Below are positions 36,562 to 45,680 of a DNA stretch of 64,000 nt, one piece after another; position 1 is the first letter of the stretch; each line of letters starts with the position of its first letter. Source of the stretch: an uncultured Flavobacteriaceae bacterium (GTDB lineage: Bacteria; Bacteroidota; Bacteroidia; Flavobacteriales; Flavobacteriaceae); NCBI GenBank assembly GCA_938092005.1, contig CALKOU010000001.1, positions 62,001 through 126,000 of the forward strand. Reading direction: 5' to 3'. The notes under the pieces are model-generated. The model ran no database searches. It worked only from the letters and a program-made list of their open reading frames with translations, and was not told the origin of the DNA. The position numbers were made by a program, and so were the translations under genes.

Positions 36562-37374
36562 CTAATTTAAATTGTAAAAGGATGCGATTATAGTTTCATA
36601 CATGCGCTGTGGAAGTATAAATTTAATGACTGGCGAAAGCACCTCCAATAAAGGGCCGACAGTGTAATGAGGCTTCAAACGTTTTGTATGAATAAGTTTT
36701 TCAATTCTTTTTGCAACAGCTAAAGGAGGAAGTCCTTTTTCCACATGATTGTTCATGTCGGCTATTGCTTCTTTATACTGTTGGTAATACACCGATTTTT
36801 CTAAAAGAGGGGCGTAATAGCGATTATCGGCTATTGCGGTTTTAATGGACCCTGGAGACAAGACCGTACATTGAATGGGTGTATGGCGAAGTTCCAGCCG
36901 TAAACTCTCAGAAACACGCATCAATGCTGCTTTTGATGCAGAATAAACACTTCTAAAAGGCAAACCGTTGGCACCAGCAATGGAAGCAACATTTATAATC
37001 AAGCCAGACTGTTGCTTGTGCATATGCACTAAGCTGTGTTGCATCACACGAATAGGCCCCTTTAAATTGGTATCAAATACGTTTTCTAAAGGCTCCATAC
37101 TAAATTCTTCAAGGGGACCTGCCATTCCCATTCCAGCGTTATTAATGAGCACATCCAAGCGGTTGTGTTCTGCCACCACTGTGTCTATTGCTTTCTTAAC
37201 AGCAGCAGTATCTAAAACATCCATGGCAATAAGTGGAAAAGGGTGGTTAGGATACTTTTTTGGGTTTCTACTTGTTCCTATTACTTGATAGTGTAACGAA
37301 GAAAGGTGTTGGCCAATTGCTAGACCTATTCCTGAAGAGGCACCTGTAATGAGAACAACGCGTGAGTTTTTCAT
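36562..37374 (-). CDS. short-chain dehydrogenase/reductase
   Basis: The 270-aa classical SDR shows the NAD(P)-binding TGASSGIG at 10-17, NNAG at 78-81, catalytic Ser131, Tyr144 and Lys148 (YSASK). The C-terminal region ([21 protein letters not shown]) resembles lipid- or retinol-type SDRs that associate with membranes. The substrate is unknown. The ATG begins directly after the eight-T run that ends the SRP RNA gene, with no room for its own promoter except inside that gene. Expression by read-through from the SRP promoter is therefore possible. Confidence 0.92.
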   Translation of the reverse strand: MKNSRVVLITGASSGIGLAIGQHLSSLHYQVIGTSRNPKKYPNHPFPLIAMDVLDTAAVKKAIDTVVAEHNRLDVLINNAGMGMAGPLEEFSMEPLENVFDTNLKGPIRVMQHSLVHMHKQQSGLIINVASIAGANGLPFRSVYSASKAALMRVSESLRLELRHTPIQCTVLSPGSIKTAIADNRYYAPLLEKSVYYQQYKEAIADMNNHVEKGLPPLAVAKRIEKLIHTKRLKPHYTVGPLLEVLSPVIKFILPQRMYETIIASFYNLN

Positions 37375-37377
37375 AAA

Positions 37378-37478
37378 AAAAAGGCAGGCTACCTACAGCA
37401 CACCGCTACGACCGCTTACCCTTGCTGCGTTTCCGCCCTGGGGGAATTCAGCAGGAGCTGGTTGTGTAGAACCTGCCC
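37378..37478 (-). ncRNA. ffs: signal recognition particle RNA (small bacterial / 4.5S type)
   Basis: On the minus strand the conserved SRP domain IV is clear: CCAGGGCGGAAACGCAGCAA followed by GGGTAAGC, with a GGAA-type tetraloop and the asymmetric loop. The ends close a helix: GGCAGG (37477-37472) with CCTGCC (37388-37383), then a run of eight T. The RNA is about 96 nt plus the tail. It binds Ffh for co-translational membrane targeting. TATATTTG ends four bases before the first G (37478), which fixes the likely 5' end. It is the only structural RNA gene I can name in the window. Confidence 0.92.
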
Positions 37479-37482
37479 GGTA

Positions 37483-37490
37483 CAAATATA
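37483..37490 (-). promoter_or_regulatory. -7 promoter element of the SRP RNA gene
   Basis: TATATTTG on the minus strand, four bases before the G that begins the SRP helix. A matching -33 element is not evident. Confidence 0.7.
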
Positions 37491-37537
37491 GGGGCTTTCC
37501 ATATTTTATTATGAACATAATTCATATTTTTAAACAA

Positions 37538-37545
37538 TATATTTG
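37538..37545 (+). promoter_or_regulatory. -7 promoter element of the glutaminyl cyclase gene
   Basis: TATATTTG, followed by four bases (CGCT) and ATG 37550. It lies inside the longer track ORF and argues for the later start. Confidence 0.6.
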
Positions 37546-37549
37546 CGCT

Positions 37550-38572
37550 ATGAGATTTCACACGTTAACCTATTTAATTGTTGCCCTATTTATAGTTAGC
37601 GCTTGTTCGTCGAAACAATCGGTACCTTATAAAATCATCACAACATCACAATCTAAAAACCCTACCGTTACGGATACCATCTTTTTAAAACTAAATAGTT
37701 TAGAGGGTATTAAATCACACGAATTTTTCGTTGCGGGCACCCCCTTAAAAACAGCTTATGTCATTCCCTCAAAAACAGGCGAACAAACAGTAACAGCTGT
37801 AATTAAAACTGAAAGCGGAACACAAGAAGTAACCAAAAATATTCGGGTATATGCGCCTGACAAACCTAAAGTATACACCTACGATCTCGTGAATACATAC
37901 CCCCACGATATTAATGCTTACACACAAGGGTTAGAATTTGTTGGTGACATACTGTACGAAAGCACAGGACAATACGGAGCTTCATCATTGCGAAAAGTAA
38001 ACTATAAATCAGGAGAAGTTATTCAAAAACTGCCCATTGACAAGACGTATTTTGCCGAAGGAATTACACATTTAAACGGTAAAATCATTCAGCTTACGTG
38101 GAAAGAAAATGTTGGTTTTGTTTATAATGCAAATGACTTAACGCTTGAAAAATCATTCTCGTACACCAAAAGCCCTGAGGGTTGGGGACTTTGTAACGAT
38201 GGAAAGTTCCTTTACAAAACAGATGGAAGTCAAAAGCTATGGACGCTAGACCCAAATACGTTTAAGGAATTAAATAGTGTCGATATTGTGACACACAACA
38301 ACTTTATTTCGAAAGTAAATGAACTGGAATACGTTGATGGCTTTGTCTATGCAAACACATATCAATTTAATAAAGACGTTGTTATCATTATTAATTCGAG
38401 TTCTGGGATTGTTTCTGGAGTGGTTGATTTTTCAGGACTCAAAAAACAGGTGACGCAACACAATAAACTAGATGTTTTTAATGGCATCGCTTATCATCCT
38501 ACACGAAAAACATTTTTTGTGACGGGTAAGTATTGGGATAAACTATTTGAAGTAAAAATCATTGAAAAATAA
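37550..38572 (+). CDS. glutaminyl-peptide cyclotransferase, lipoprotein form
   Basis: The track ORF starts at 37349 and runs through the SRP region. ATG 37550 gives 340 aa with a neat lipoprotein signal (MRFHTLTYLIVALFIVSAC). After an Ig-like segment comes the five-bladed beta-propeller of plant-type glutamine cyclotransferases: YPHDINAYTQGLEF, FAEGITHLNGKIIQLTWKE, and NELEYVDGFVYANTYQ. This enzyme cyclises N-terminal glutamine to pyroglutamate on exported peptides. It should act in the periplasm or at the membrane. The next gene overlaps the stop by 11 bases. The PFAM-type match is strong; physiological targets are unknown. Confidence 0.88.
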   Translation: MRFHTLTYLIVALFIVSACSSKQSVPYKIITTSQSKNPTVTDTIFLKLNSLEGIKSHEFFVAGTPLKTAYVIPSKTGEQTVTAVIKTESGTQEVTKNIRVYAPDKPKVYTYDLVNTYPHDINAYTQGLEFVGDILYESTGQYGASSLRKVNYKSGEVIQKLPIDKTYFAEGITHLNGKIIQLTWKENVGFVYNANDLTLEKSFSYTKSPEGWGLCNDGKFLYKTDGSQKLWTLDPNTFKELNSVDIVTHNNFISKVNELEYVDGFVYANTYQFNKDVVIIINSSSGIVSGVVDFSGLKKQVTQHNKLDVFNGIAYHPTRKTFFVTGKYWDKLFEVKIIEK

Positions 38573-40133
38573 GACAACACCCTTCTTGACACAGGTTTTA
38601 ATACTTGTGGGCGTGGTGCTGCTTAGCAGCATGTATAGCAGCTGTCGTAAAGACTTTAGTTTTCGCCCTGTTCAAACAAGTGAACTCCGTTTTAGCAGAG
38701 ATACCGTTTACCTAGATACGGTTTTTACCAATATCAGCTCTGCTACCTACACATTAAAGGTGTACAATACTTCTAACGACCCTGTTTCTATTCCTTCCAT
38801 TCAACTCAACAAAGGGGAAGCATCAAATTTCCGTCTCAATGTAGATGGTATGAGTGGAAAATCTTTTGCAAATGTTGAATTACTACCCAAAGACAGCATG
38901 TATGTGTATGTAGAAACTACTGCCGACATTCAAGAACTTACCACTAGCGGAACGCATTTTTTATATGAAGACAAGCTCCGTTTTTCAGATGCTGGAGAAG
39001 TAACACTCATGACATTAGTGCAAGATGCTGTGTTTTTGTACCCTGAAAAAGATGCGCAAGGAATCAAAGAAGGCATTCCACTTGGAGTGGATAACCAAGG
39101 AAATACGATTGGGATTGAAGGATTTTACCTCGATGATGACGAACTCATCTTTACTAATGAAAAACCTTATGTTGTTTATGGATATATGGGGATTCCTTCT
39201 GGAAAAACAGTTGTTTTTGAAGCAGGTGCCCGTGTACATTTTCATGAAAACTCCGGAATTATTGTTGCAAATGGGGCAACCATGCTTGTAAATGGCATGC
39301 CAAGTAATGATTCTGAAGCGCAGGAAGGGGAAGTTATTTTTGAAGGGGATAGACTAGAACCTATGTATGATTATATTCCAGGACAATGGGGCGTTATTTG
39401 GTTAACAGCAGGAAGCACGCAGCATAAATTTAATCACGCTACCATCAAAAATGCAACCGTTGGAATTCTAATGGACTATAATGATGAAGAAGCTACCCCT
39501 ACATTAACGTTAACCAACACACAAATTCATAACAGTGCTGCCATTAATCTTTGGGGAAAAACAGCACACATACTTGCCGAAAATAGCGTTTTTGGAACTG
39601 CTGGTCAGTCTTCATTTATTGGAAATATTGGTGGTAATTATCAATTCACGCACTGTACGTTTGCTAATTATTGGAACAAAGGGTTTAGAACTACCCCGGC
39701 AGTAATACTTAGCGATTACGCTGCTTTAAGCGACGGTACTAACTTTATACAGCCACTTTCAAAAGCCACTTTTGATAATTGTATCATAGCAGGAAATCAG
39801 TTGGTTGAGTTTATTGTAGAACAAGAAGGCACCGATCCGTTAAATTTCCACCTAAACCATACTGCTGTTCAATTTGAAAGCTCAAATACTGAAATTATCA
39901 ACAATCCCTTTTTTGATTGGAACGATACAACTCTATATAATCAAATTATTCGAAACGGAACACCAGCGTTTGTGCTATCGAACGAAAACGACCTACGTAT
40001 CTCACAAAAAAGTGACTTCATTGCAAAAGGCGATGAAACTGTCGGAGCAACAGTACCTATCGATTTGGCTGGAAAGTTTCGTACTGAAAAACCCGATATC
40101 GGGGCTTACCAACATGTTATCGTTGAAGATTAG
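38562..40133 (+). CDS. beta-helix-like lipoprotein of unknown function
   Basis: The 523-aa protein begins with TTG at 38562 inside the end of the cyclase gene. Its signal ends LLSSMYSSC (Cys28). An immunoglobulin-like domain (residues about 45-150, with [20 protein letters not shown]) is followed by a right-handed parallel beta-helix pattern of short repeats ([55 protein letters not shown]). It ends [14 protein letters not shown], and GAYQ endings are common in such proteins. Family members in Bacteroidetes have no known activity; polysaccharide binding or cleavage is a guess. No catalytic residues are clear. It shares a four-base stop overlap with glyA. Confidence 0.8.
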   Translation: MKNKTTPFLTQVLILVGVVLLSSMYSSCRKDFSFRPVQTSELRFSRDTVYLDTVFTNISSATYTLKVYNTSNDPVSIPSIQLNKGEASNFRLNVDGMSGKSFANVELLPKDSMYVYVETTADIQELTTSGTHFLYEDKLRFSDAGEVTLMTLVQDAVFLYPEKDAQGIKEGIPLGVDNQGNTIGIEGFYLDDDELIFTNEKPYVVYGYMGIPSGKTVVFEAGARVHFHENSGIIVANGATMLVNGMPSNDSEAQEGEVIFEGDRLEPMYDYIPGQWGVIWLTAGSTQHKFNHATIKNATVGILMDYNDEEATPTLTLTNTQIHNSAAINLWGKTAHILAENSVFGTAGQSSFIGNIGGNYQFTHCTFANYWNKGFRTTPAVILSDYAALSDGTNFIQPLSKATFDNCIIAGNQLVEFIVEQEGTDPLNFHLNHTAVQFESSNTEIINNPFFDWNDTTLYNQIIRNGTPAFVLSNENDLRISQKSDFIAKGDETVGATVPIDLAGKFRTEKPDIGAYQHVIVED

Positions 40134-41410
40134 ACATTAAAAAGCGGGCGGTGCGCCATCATGCTGTGTACTTGATTAGCAACACCGGCAATTACCTTTT
40201 CATTTTCTGGATTTTGAATCACTTCATCAATAAGTGAAACAATAGGCTCCATATCGTTAGCTGTTAAACCTCTAGTTGTAATCGCTGCAGTCCCAAAACG
40301 GATTCCAGAGGTTACAAAAGGTGATTTATCGTCAAACGGCACCATGTTTTTGTTTGCTGTAATTTCTGCCTTAACCAATGCTTGTTCTGCTTGTTTACCC
40401 GAAATGTTTTTGTTGCGTAAATCCACTAACATCATGTGATTGTCTGTGCCTCCCGAAATAAGGTGGTATCCCCTATCAACAAATGCTTTTGCCATGGCTT
40501 GGGCATTTTCACGAACACGAAGCATGTAGTGTAAGAAATCATCTGTTAATGCTTCACCAAAAGCAATAGCCTTAGCACCAACAACATGTTCTAAAGGTCC
40601 CCCTTGGTTACCTGGGAAAACAGCCATATCCAATAAAGAGGACATCATACGTAAGTTTCCATTTTTGAATTTCAATCCAAAAGGATTTTCAAAATCCTGC
40701 CCCATCATCATCAACCCACCACGTGGCCCACGTAAGGTTTTATGTGTGGTGGTGGTTATCACGTGACAGTGTGGTAGCGGATCGTTTAAAATTCCTTTTG
40801 CAATGAGACCTGATGGATGCGAAATGTCTGCTAGAAGAAACGCGCCAACACTGTCGGCGATTTCTCTAAAACGCTTAAAATCAATGTCTCTTGAGTAAGC
40901 CGAAGCACCCGCAATAATCATATTGGGTTTTTCACGAGCGGCAATTTCTTCAATTACGTCATAATCCAAACGTCCTGTTTCTTTGTCAACGCCATAAAAA
41001 ACAGCATTATACAAGCGACCAGAAAAGTTTACAGGCGAACCATGTGTTAAGTGGCCGCCGTGTGATAAATCAAACCCCATTATTTTATCTCCAGGCTTAA
41101 TAAAAGCATGGTATACCGCTGTATTGGCTTGAGAACCTGAGTGTGGTTGTACATTAGCATACGCCGCACCAAATAATGCTTTTGCACGATCAATTGCAAT
41201 AGTTTCGATTTCATCTACTACCTCACAACCACCATAATATCGTTTACCTGGATATCCCTCGGCATATTTATTGGTAAGAATGGAGCCTGTAGCCTCCATA
41301 ACCTGTGGGCTCGTGAAGTTTTCAGAAGCAATGAGCTCAATTCCGCCAACCTGGCGTTGCTTTTCAGCTTCAATTAATTCAAAAATCTGATCGTCTCGTT
41401 GGATTTTCAT
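40130..41410 (-). CDS. glyA: serine hydroxymethyltransferase
   Basis: The 426-aa PLP enzyme interconverts serine and glycine with tetrahydrofolate. Visible motifs: [16 protein letters not shown] near the start, [15 protein letters not shown], and the PLP-binding lysine in [14 protein letters not shown]. The family end ([15 protein letters not shown]) is complete. TATTTTTG lies 17 bases upstream. It is divergent from smpB and convergent with the beta-helix lipoprotein. Confidence 0.98.
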   Translation of the reverse strand: MKIQRDDQIFELIEAEKQRQVGGIELIASENFTSPQVMEATGSILTNKYAEGYPGKRYYGGCEVVDEIETIAIDRAKALFGAAYANVQPHSGSQANTAVYHAFIKPGDKIMGFDLSHGGHLTHGSPVNFSGRLYNAVFYGVDKETGRLDYDVIEEIAAREKPNMIIAGASAYSRDIDFKRFREIADSVGAFLLADISHPSGLIAKGILNDPLPHCHVITTTTHKTLRGPRGGLMMMGQDFENPFGLKFKNGNLRMMSSLLDMAVFPGNQGGPLEHVVGAKAIAFGEALTDDFLHYMLRVRENAQAMAKAFVDRGYHLISGGTDNHMMLVDLRNKNISGKQAEQALVKAEITANKNMVPFDDKSPFVTSGIRFGTAAITTRGLTANDMEPIVSLIDEVIQNPENEKVIAGVANQVHSMMAHRPLFNV

Positions 41411-41427
41411 AGCATAAATTATGAGGA

Positions 41428-41435
41428 CAAAAATA
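41428..41435 (-). promoter_or_regulatory. -7 promoter element of glyA
   Basis: Minus-strand TATTTTTG, 17 bases before the glyA ATG. Confidence 0.6.
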
Positions 41436-41507
41436 GTAATCAGATTTGCAAATCACATCAAAAAATGGAGCATTTATTAAAAACAAATGAACATCAATAA
41501 GATGTTA

Positions 41508-41515
41508 TACTTTTG
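41508..41515 (+). promoter_or_regulatory. -7 promoter element of smpB
   Basis: TACTTTTG, four bases (CAAC) before ATG 41520. The track start at 41487 lies upstream of this element and is unlikely. Confidence 0.6.
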
Positions 41516-41519
41516 CAAC

Positions 41520-41981
41520 ATGCAGAAGCAGGTTAACATAAAAAACAAACGAGCGCGTTTTGAGTACGAAATTATGGATCAGTACACCGCTGGTATCGTA
41601 CTTACAGGGACAGAAATCAAATCGATTCGTGCTGGCAAAGCCTCTATTGCTGAAAGTTTTTGCAGTTTTAATGATCAAGGAGAGCTTTTCATCATCAACA
41701 TGCATATTGAAGAGTACAGTCACGGAGGTTATGTTAATCATAAAACCAAAGGAGATCGAAAGTTGTTATTGCAGAAAAGAGAGCTTAAAAAACTCCTCAA
41801 AGACACACAAAATGTAGGGTTAACTATTGTACCGTTGAGTGTGTTTCTAACTGATAACGGATGGGCAAAAGTTCGGATTGCTTTAGCAAAAGGAAAGAAG
41901 ATTCACGACAAACGTGATACCATAAAAGATCGCGAAAACAAACGAAACCTAGACCGAGTGAAAAAGAATTTTCGGCGCTAA
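41520..41981 (+). CDS. smpB: SsrA-binding protein SmpB
   Basis: I use ATG 41520 (153 aa, MQKQVNIKNKRARFEYEIMD); the extra N-terminus in the track has no counterpart in the family. The oligonucleotide-binding barrel shows TGTEIKSIRAGKASI and the basic C-terminal tail GKKIHDKRDTIKDRENKRNL. SmpB binds tmRNA and enables trans-translation at stalled ribosomes. The tmRNA gene is not in the window. The ATG is exactly four bases after the -7 element, so a leaderless message is likely. Its stop overlaps the pcm stop by four bases. Confidence 0.96.
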   Translation: MQKQVNIKNKRARFEYEIMDQYTAGIVLTGTEIKSIRAGKASIAESFCSFNDQGELFIINMHIEEYSHGGYVNHKTKGDRKLLLQKRELKKLLKDTQNVGLTIVPLSVFLTDNGWAKVRIALAKGKKIHDKRDTIKDRENKRNLDRVKKNFRR

Positions 41982-42622
41982 TTTTTATCCCCTAACAACG
42001 GAACAAACCTAAAATCACCTAGCACCAATTGCTCAAAATCAGTTGGACTGGTGCGTGTGATAACTGTCATTTTTTGGTTTTTTTCACCCACTGGAATAAC
42101 CATCTTACCTCCAACTACCAATTGACCCAATAATGCCTCGGGAATATGCGGTGCACCTGCGGTAACAATAATCCTTTCAAATGGTGCCTTTTCCGGAAAG
42201 CCCTTATAGCCATCACCAAAAATGAGTTTCTTAGGTTTAAATCCTAGTGCGGGTAGCCGTTTAAGACTTGTTCTAAACAACTCATGTTGACGCTCAATAG
42301 AATACACAACTGCTCCCATATGGCATAAAACAGCTGTTTGATACCCCGATCCAGTACCGATTTCCAACACTTTTGTGCCTGGAGAAACCCTTAACTGTTC
42401 ACTCTGAAAAGCCACGGTGTAGGGCTGTGATATGGTTTGGTCGGCACCAATGGGGAATGCTTTGTCTTGATACGCGTGATCTTCAAAGCTGCTATCCATA
42501 AACAAATGACGTGGTATTGCACCTATAGCCTCCAAAACAGCGGAATGCGTAATTCCCTTTTCTTTTAATAACGCAACCAACTGACGCCGTCTTCCTTGGT
42601 GTTTGGTCGTATCTTGCCCCAT
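41978..42622 (-). CDS. pcm: protein-L-isoaspartate O-methyltransferase
   Basis: The 214-aa SAM-dependent methyltransferase shows IPRHLFMDSSFEDHAYQDKA, the substrate loop GADQTISQPYTVA, and motif I VLEIGTGSGYQTAVL. It methylates isoaspartyl residues in aged proteins to start their repair. Length is normal; no signal peptide is seen. The ATG lies five bases after TATTTTTG. It is divergent from the Gfo/Idh gene and convergent with smpB. Confidence 0.96.
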   Translation of the reverse strand: MGQDTTKHQGRRRQLVALLKEKGITHSAVLEAIGAIPRHLFMDSSFEDHAYQDKAFPIGADQTISQPYTVAFQSEQLRVSPGTKVLEIGTGSGYQTAVLCHMGAVVYSIERQHELFRTSLKRLPALGFKPKKLIFGDGYKGFPEKAPFERIIVTAGAPHIPEALLGQLVVGGKMVIPVGEKNQKMTVITRTSPTDFEQLVLGDFRFVPLLGDKN

Positions 42623-42627
42623 ATGTT

Positions 42628-42635
42628 CAAAAATA
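42628..42635 (-). promoter_or_regulatory. -7 promoter element of pcm
   Basis: Minus-strand TATTTTTG, five bases before the pcm ATG. Confidence 0.55.
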
Positions 42636-42669
42636 CAAAATCATACGACTAGCCACAGCTTAAACTTGT

Positions 42670-42677
42670 TACATTTG
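42670..42677 (+). promoter_or_regulatory. -7 promoter element of the Gfo/Idh gene
   Basis: TACATTTG, four bases (TAAT) before ATG 42682. Confidence 0.6.
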
Positions 42678-42681
42678 TAAT

Positions 42682-43665
42682 ATGAGTAAAACACTAAAAG
42701 CCGGTGTATTAGGTGCGGGACACCTCGGAAAAATACACCTTCGATTATTAAATCAATCCGCTAAATATGACTTGGTTGGTTTTTATGACGCAAGTCCTGA
42801 AGTTCGAGAAAAGATTACAGCAGAATATGGATTCAAAGCCTTTGATAGTGAAGATGCATTGATTGCTGCTGTGGACGTGGTGGATATTGTCACACCTACC
42901 CTATTCCATCATAAACTAGCAAAGAAAGCTATTGGCATGGGCAAGCATATCTTTCTAGAAAAACCTATCACACAAACCGTAGCAGAAGCTGACGAACTCA
43001 TCGCGTTAGCTAAAACACATCAAGTGCTTGGTCAAGTGGGGCATGTGGAGCGGTTTAATCCCGCTTTTTTAGCAGTTAAAGATGATATTAAGGAAAGTAT
43101 GTTTATCGAAACGCATCGATTAGCAGAGTTTAATCCAAGAGGTACCGACGTTCCTGTAGTGTTGGATTTGATGATTCATGACATTGATACTGTCCTTAGT
43201 TTGGTTAACGCATCTGTTCGTACTATTTCAGCAAGTGGTGTCGCTATTATTAGCGAAACACCTGACATTGCGAATGCTAGAATTGAGTTTGAGAACGGCT
43301 GTGTGGCAAATCTTACTGCAAGTAGAATTTCGTTAAAGAATATGCGAAAAGCGCGTTTCTTCCAAAAAGATGCTTATATCTCGATAGATTATTTCAGCAA
43401 AAAAGTAGAAGTTGTTAAGATGCAAGATGCTCCCGAAAACGTAGGTGATTTTGATATGGTACTTGAAAATGCACAAGGCAAAAAGAAACGTGTTTTCTTT
43501 GACAATCCCGATGTTCCAGAAGTTAATGCTATATTAATGGAATTGGAGTGTTTTGCAGATGCTATTGTCAACAATACCCCCGTAATTGTCCCATTAGAGC
43601 AAGGTAAAAATGCGCTTGATGTAGCGTTACAGATAACAACACTTGTAGAAAAGTCATCTGCATGA
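42682..43665 (+). CDS. Gfo/Idh/MocA-family oxidoreductase
   Basis: The 327-aa protein has an N-terminal NAD(P) Rossmann fold (GVLGAGHLGKIHLRLL), the EKPIT motif with the conserved lysine at about residue 94, and the C-terminal alpha/beta dimerisation domain. Members oxidise or reduce sugars and cyclitols; in Bacteroidetes this branch is often near UDP-sugar metabolism but the substrate is not readable. The stop overlaps the yggS start (ATGA), so yggS, the nuclease fusion and miaA probably follow in one operon. Confidence 0.92.
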   Translation: MSKTLKAGVLGAGHLGKIHLRLLNQSAKYDLVGFYDASPEVREKITAEYGFKAFDSEDALIAAVDVVDIVTPTLFHHKLAKKAIGMGKHIFLEKPITQTVAEADELIALAKTHQVLGQVGHVERFNPAFLAVKDDIKESMFIETHRLAEFNPRGTDVPVVLDLMIHDIDTVLSLVNASVRTISASGVAIISETPDIANARIEFENGCVANLTASRISLKNMRKARFFQKDAYISIDYFSKKVEVVKMQDAPENVGDFDMVLENAQGKKKRVFFDNPDVPEVNAILMELECFADAIVNNTPVIVPLEQGKNALDVALQITTLVEKSSA

Positions 43666-44303
43666 TTCAAGAAAATTTATTAAACATAAAAGCAAGTGTA
43701 CCCGAGCATGTAACAGTTGTAGCTGTTTCAAAAACAAAGCCCGCTGATGCTATTTTAGAGGCGCATCAAAGTGGACATTTGGATTTTGGTGAAAACAAAG
43801 TACAAGAACTTTGTCAAAAAGCTGAAACGTTACCCAAAGATATACGCTGGCATATGATTGGGCATTTGCAACGCAATAAGGTAAAATATATCGCTCCGTT
43901 TGTGCACCTTATTCACGGAGTTGATAGTGAGCGTCTTCTTGTAGAAATTAACAAGCAGGCAGCCAAGAATAACCGCATCATTGATGTGCTACTTCAACTT
44001 CATATTGCAGAAGAAACAACAAAATTTGGATTCTCGTATGAAGAAGCAGAAGCCTTGTTGGCTCACAAAAATACACTGGAAAACATTCGAATTGTAGGTG
44101 TAATGGGAATGGCAACCTTCTCTGAAAACACAGCGCAAGTCAAAGCAGAATTTGATGGGCTTTATACCTTCTTTGAAAAGTGGAAAAAGCCTCTTCAATG
44201 GACAACGCTTTCTATGGGCATGAGCAATGATTACCCTGTAGCCATTGCATCTGGGAGCACGATGATTCGTGTGGGAAGCCTCATTTTTGGAAAAAGAAAT
44301 TAA
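43662..44303 (+). CDS. yggS: YggS family pyridoxal phosphate homeostasis protein
   Basis: The 213-aa single-domain TIM barrel has the PLP lysine Lys24 in VAVSKTKPAD, DFGENKVQEL, WHMIGHLQRNKV, and the phosphate-binding end GMSNDYPVAIASGSTMIRVG. This family binds PLP without known catalysis and balances vitamin B6 and amino acid pools. It overlaps the Gfo/Idh stop by four bases and is followed by three bases and then the nuclease gene. Confidence 0.95.
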   Translation: MIQENLLNIKASVPEHVTVVAVSKTKPADAILEAHQSGHLDFGENKVQELCQKAETLPKDIRWHMIGHLQRNKVKYIAPFVHLIHGVDSERLLVEINKQAAKNNRIIDVLLQLHIAEETTKFGFSYEEAEALLAHKNTLENIRIVGVMGMATFSENTAQVKAEFDGLYTFFEKWKKPLQWTTLSMGMSNDYPVAIASGSTMIRVGSLIFGKRN

Positions 44304-44306
44304 ACC

Positions 44307-45680
44307 ATGTACGCAGTTGTTGACGTAGAAACTACAGGAGGAAAGTACAACGAAGAAGGCATAACCGAAATTGCAATCTTTAAGTATGACGGCAACAAAA
44401 TCGTAGATCAGTTTATTAGTCTTGTTAATCCAGAACGACCTATTCAACCTTTTGTAGTACAACTTACGGGTATCAACGAAAAGATGCTCCAAAATGCACC
44501 TAAATTCTATGAAGTGGCTAAGCGAATTGTGGAAATTACAGAAGATTGCACACTAGTAGCGCACAACGCAAGTTTTGATTATCGCATGCTCAGCACGGAA
44601 TTTAACAGATTGGGGTTTACGTATGAGCGTCCTACCCTATGTACCGTGGCGCTATCAAAAAAACTAATTCCAGAGCAAGCATCATACAAGTTAGGCAAGC
44701 TTGTGCGATCCTTGGGTATTCCCCTAAGCGATCGACATAGGGCTGCTGGCGATGCACGCGCTACTGTTAAATTATTAAAGTTATTACTGGACAAAGACAT
44801 AGGGAAAAACATTGTCAAAGAAGTGTTGCGTTCCAAAGAACACGATCAAGTTGCCCGAAAATTTCAATCTTTAGTGGAGCAGGTTAAACCTGTCACTGGG
44901 GTGTATTATTTGCATAATCAAAAAGGGGATGTAATTTATATTGGGAAAAGTCTAAACATGCGAAAGCGTGTAAACCAACACTTTACAGGCAAAAGTCGAA
45001 AGGCATTGAAGATTCAACTGGAAACGCACAGCGTAAGTGCAGAAGAAACAGGTAGTGAACTTATTGCATTATTAAAAGAAATAGACGAAATCCAACTTCA
45101 CAAACCCAAACACAACAGGGTACATAAAAACGATCGTATTCGTTTTGGTTTAGAAGAAGGGATGAGCAGTTCTGGATATCGCATTTTACGTATTGTGCAC
45201 GCCCAAGATAGTGGTAACTACGTGACAACCTTCAAAAACCTAAGTAACGCACGAAAAACACTTTACTTTTTTGCGCAAAAACACACCTTGTGTCTTAAGT
45301 ATGTTGGACTGGAGTCTCCCACAAACGGCTGTACGGATCTTGAGGCCAACAAATGCTTGGGAGCCTGTGTTGGAAATGAAACATCCGAACACTATAATGC
45401 ACGTGTGCAGCAGTGTATAGACAAATTGCGCTTCTCTTCCCCCAACTTATTGATTATTGACAAAGGGCGCACTCATGATGAACGTAGCGTAATACTCATA
45501 CAAGACAATGAATATAAAGGTTTTGGATATGCTGATTTAAATTATCAGATTAGAAATTTAGAGATGGTTAAAACCATCATCACACCCATGAAGAACTCAC
45601 GTGCTGCAAGGCATTTGGTGCAGTCCTACGTCCGAAAGAACAAGATAAAACAAGTCATTGATTTAAATGAAGAGGCCTAA
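44307..45680 (+). CDS. DEDDh exonuclease fused to a GIY-YIG nuclease domain
   Basis: The 457-aa protein starts with a DnaQ-like 3'-5' exonuclease: VVDVETTGG (Asp, Glu), HNASFDYRML (Asp), and HRAAGDARATVKLL (His, Asp), covering residues 1-165. A UvrC-type GIY-YIG domain follows at about 190-280: TGVYYLHNQKGDVIYIGKS, then R in LNMRKRVNQHF, and the metal Glu in ETGSELIALL. The remaining 175 residues contain a cysteine-rich patch (ESPTNGCTDLEANKCLGAC). The architecture resembles the Cho-like incision proteins with an added proofreading-type nuclease. It should cut damaged DNA; the target is unknown. The stop overlaps the miaA start. Confidence 0.9.
   Translation: MYAVVDVETTGGKYNEEGITEIAIFKYDGNKIVDQFISLVNPERPIQPFVVQLTGINEKMLQNAPKFYEVAKRIVEITEDCTLVAHNASFDYRMLSTEFNRLGFTYERPTLCTVALSKKLIPEQASYKLGKLVRSLGIPLSDRHRAAGDARATVKLLKLLLDKDIGKNIVKEVLRSKEHDQVARKFQSLVEQVKPVTGVYYLHNQKGDVIYIGKSLNMRKRVNQHFTGKSRKALKIQLETHSVSAEETGSELIALLKEIDEIQLHKPKHNRVHKNDRIRFGLEEGMSSSGYRILRIVHAQDSGNYVTTFKNLSNARKTLYFFAQKHTLCLKYVGLESPTNGCTDLEANKCLGACVGNETSEHYNARVQQCIDKLRFSSPNLLIIDKGRTHDERSVILIQDNEYKGFGYADLNYQIRNLEMVKTIITPMKNSRAARHLVQSYVRKNKIKQVIDLNEEA

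Noticed and set aside
37349-37549. Upstream extension of the glutaminyl cyclase ORF
   Set aside because: It runs antisense through the SRP RNA gene; the lipoprotein signal starts at 37550.
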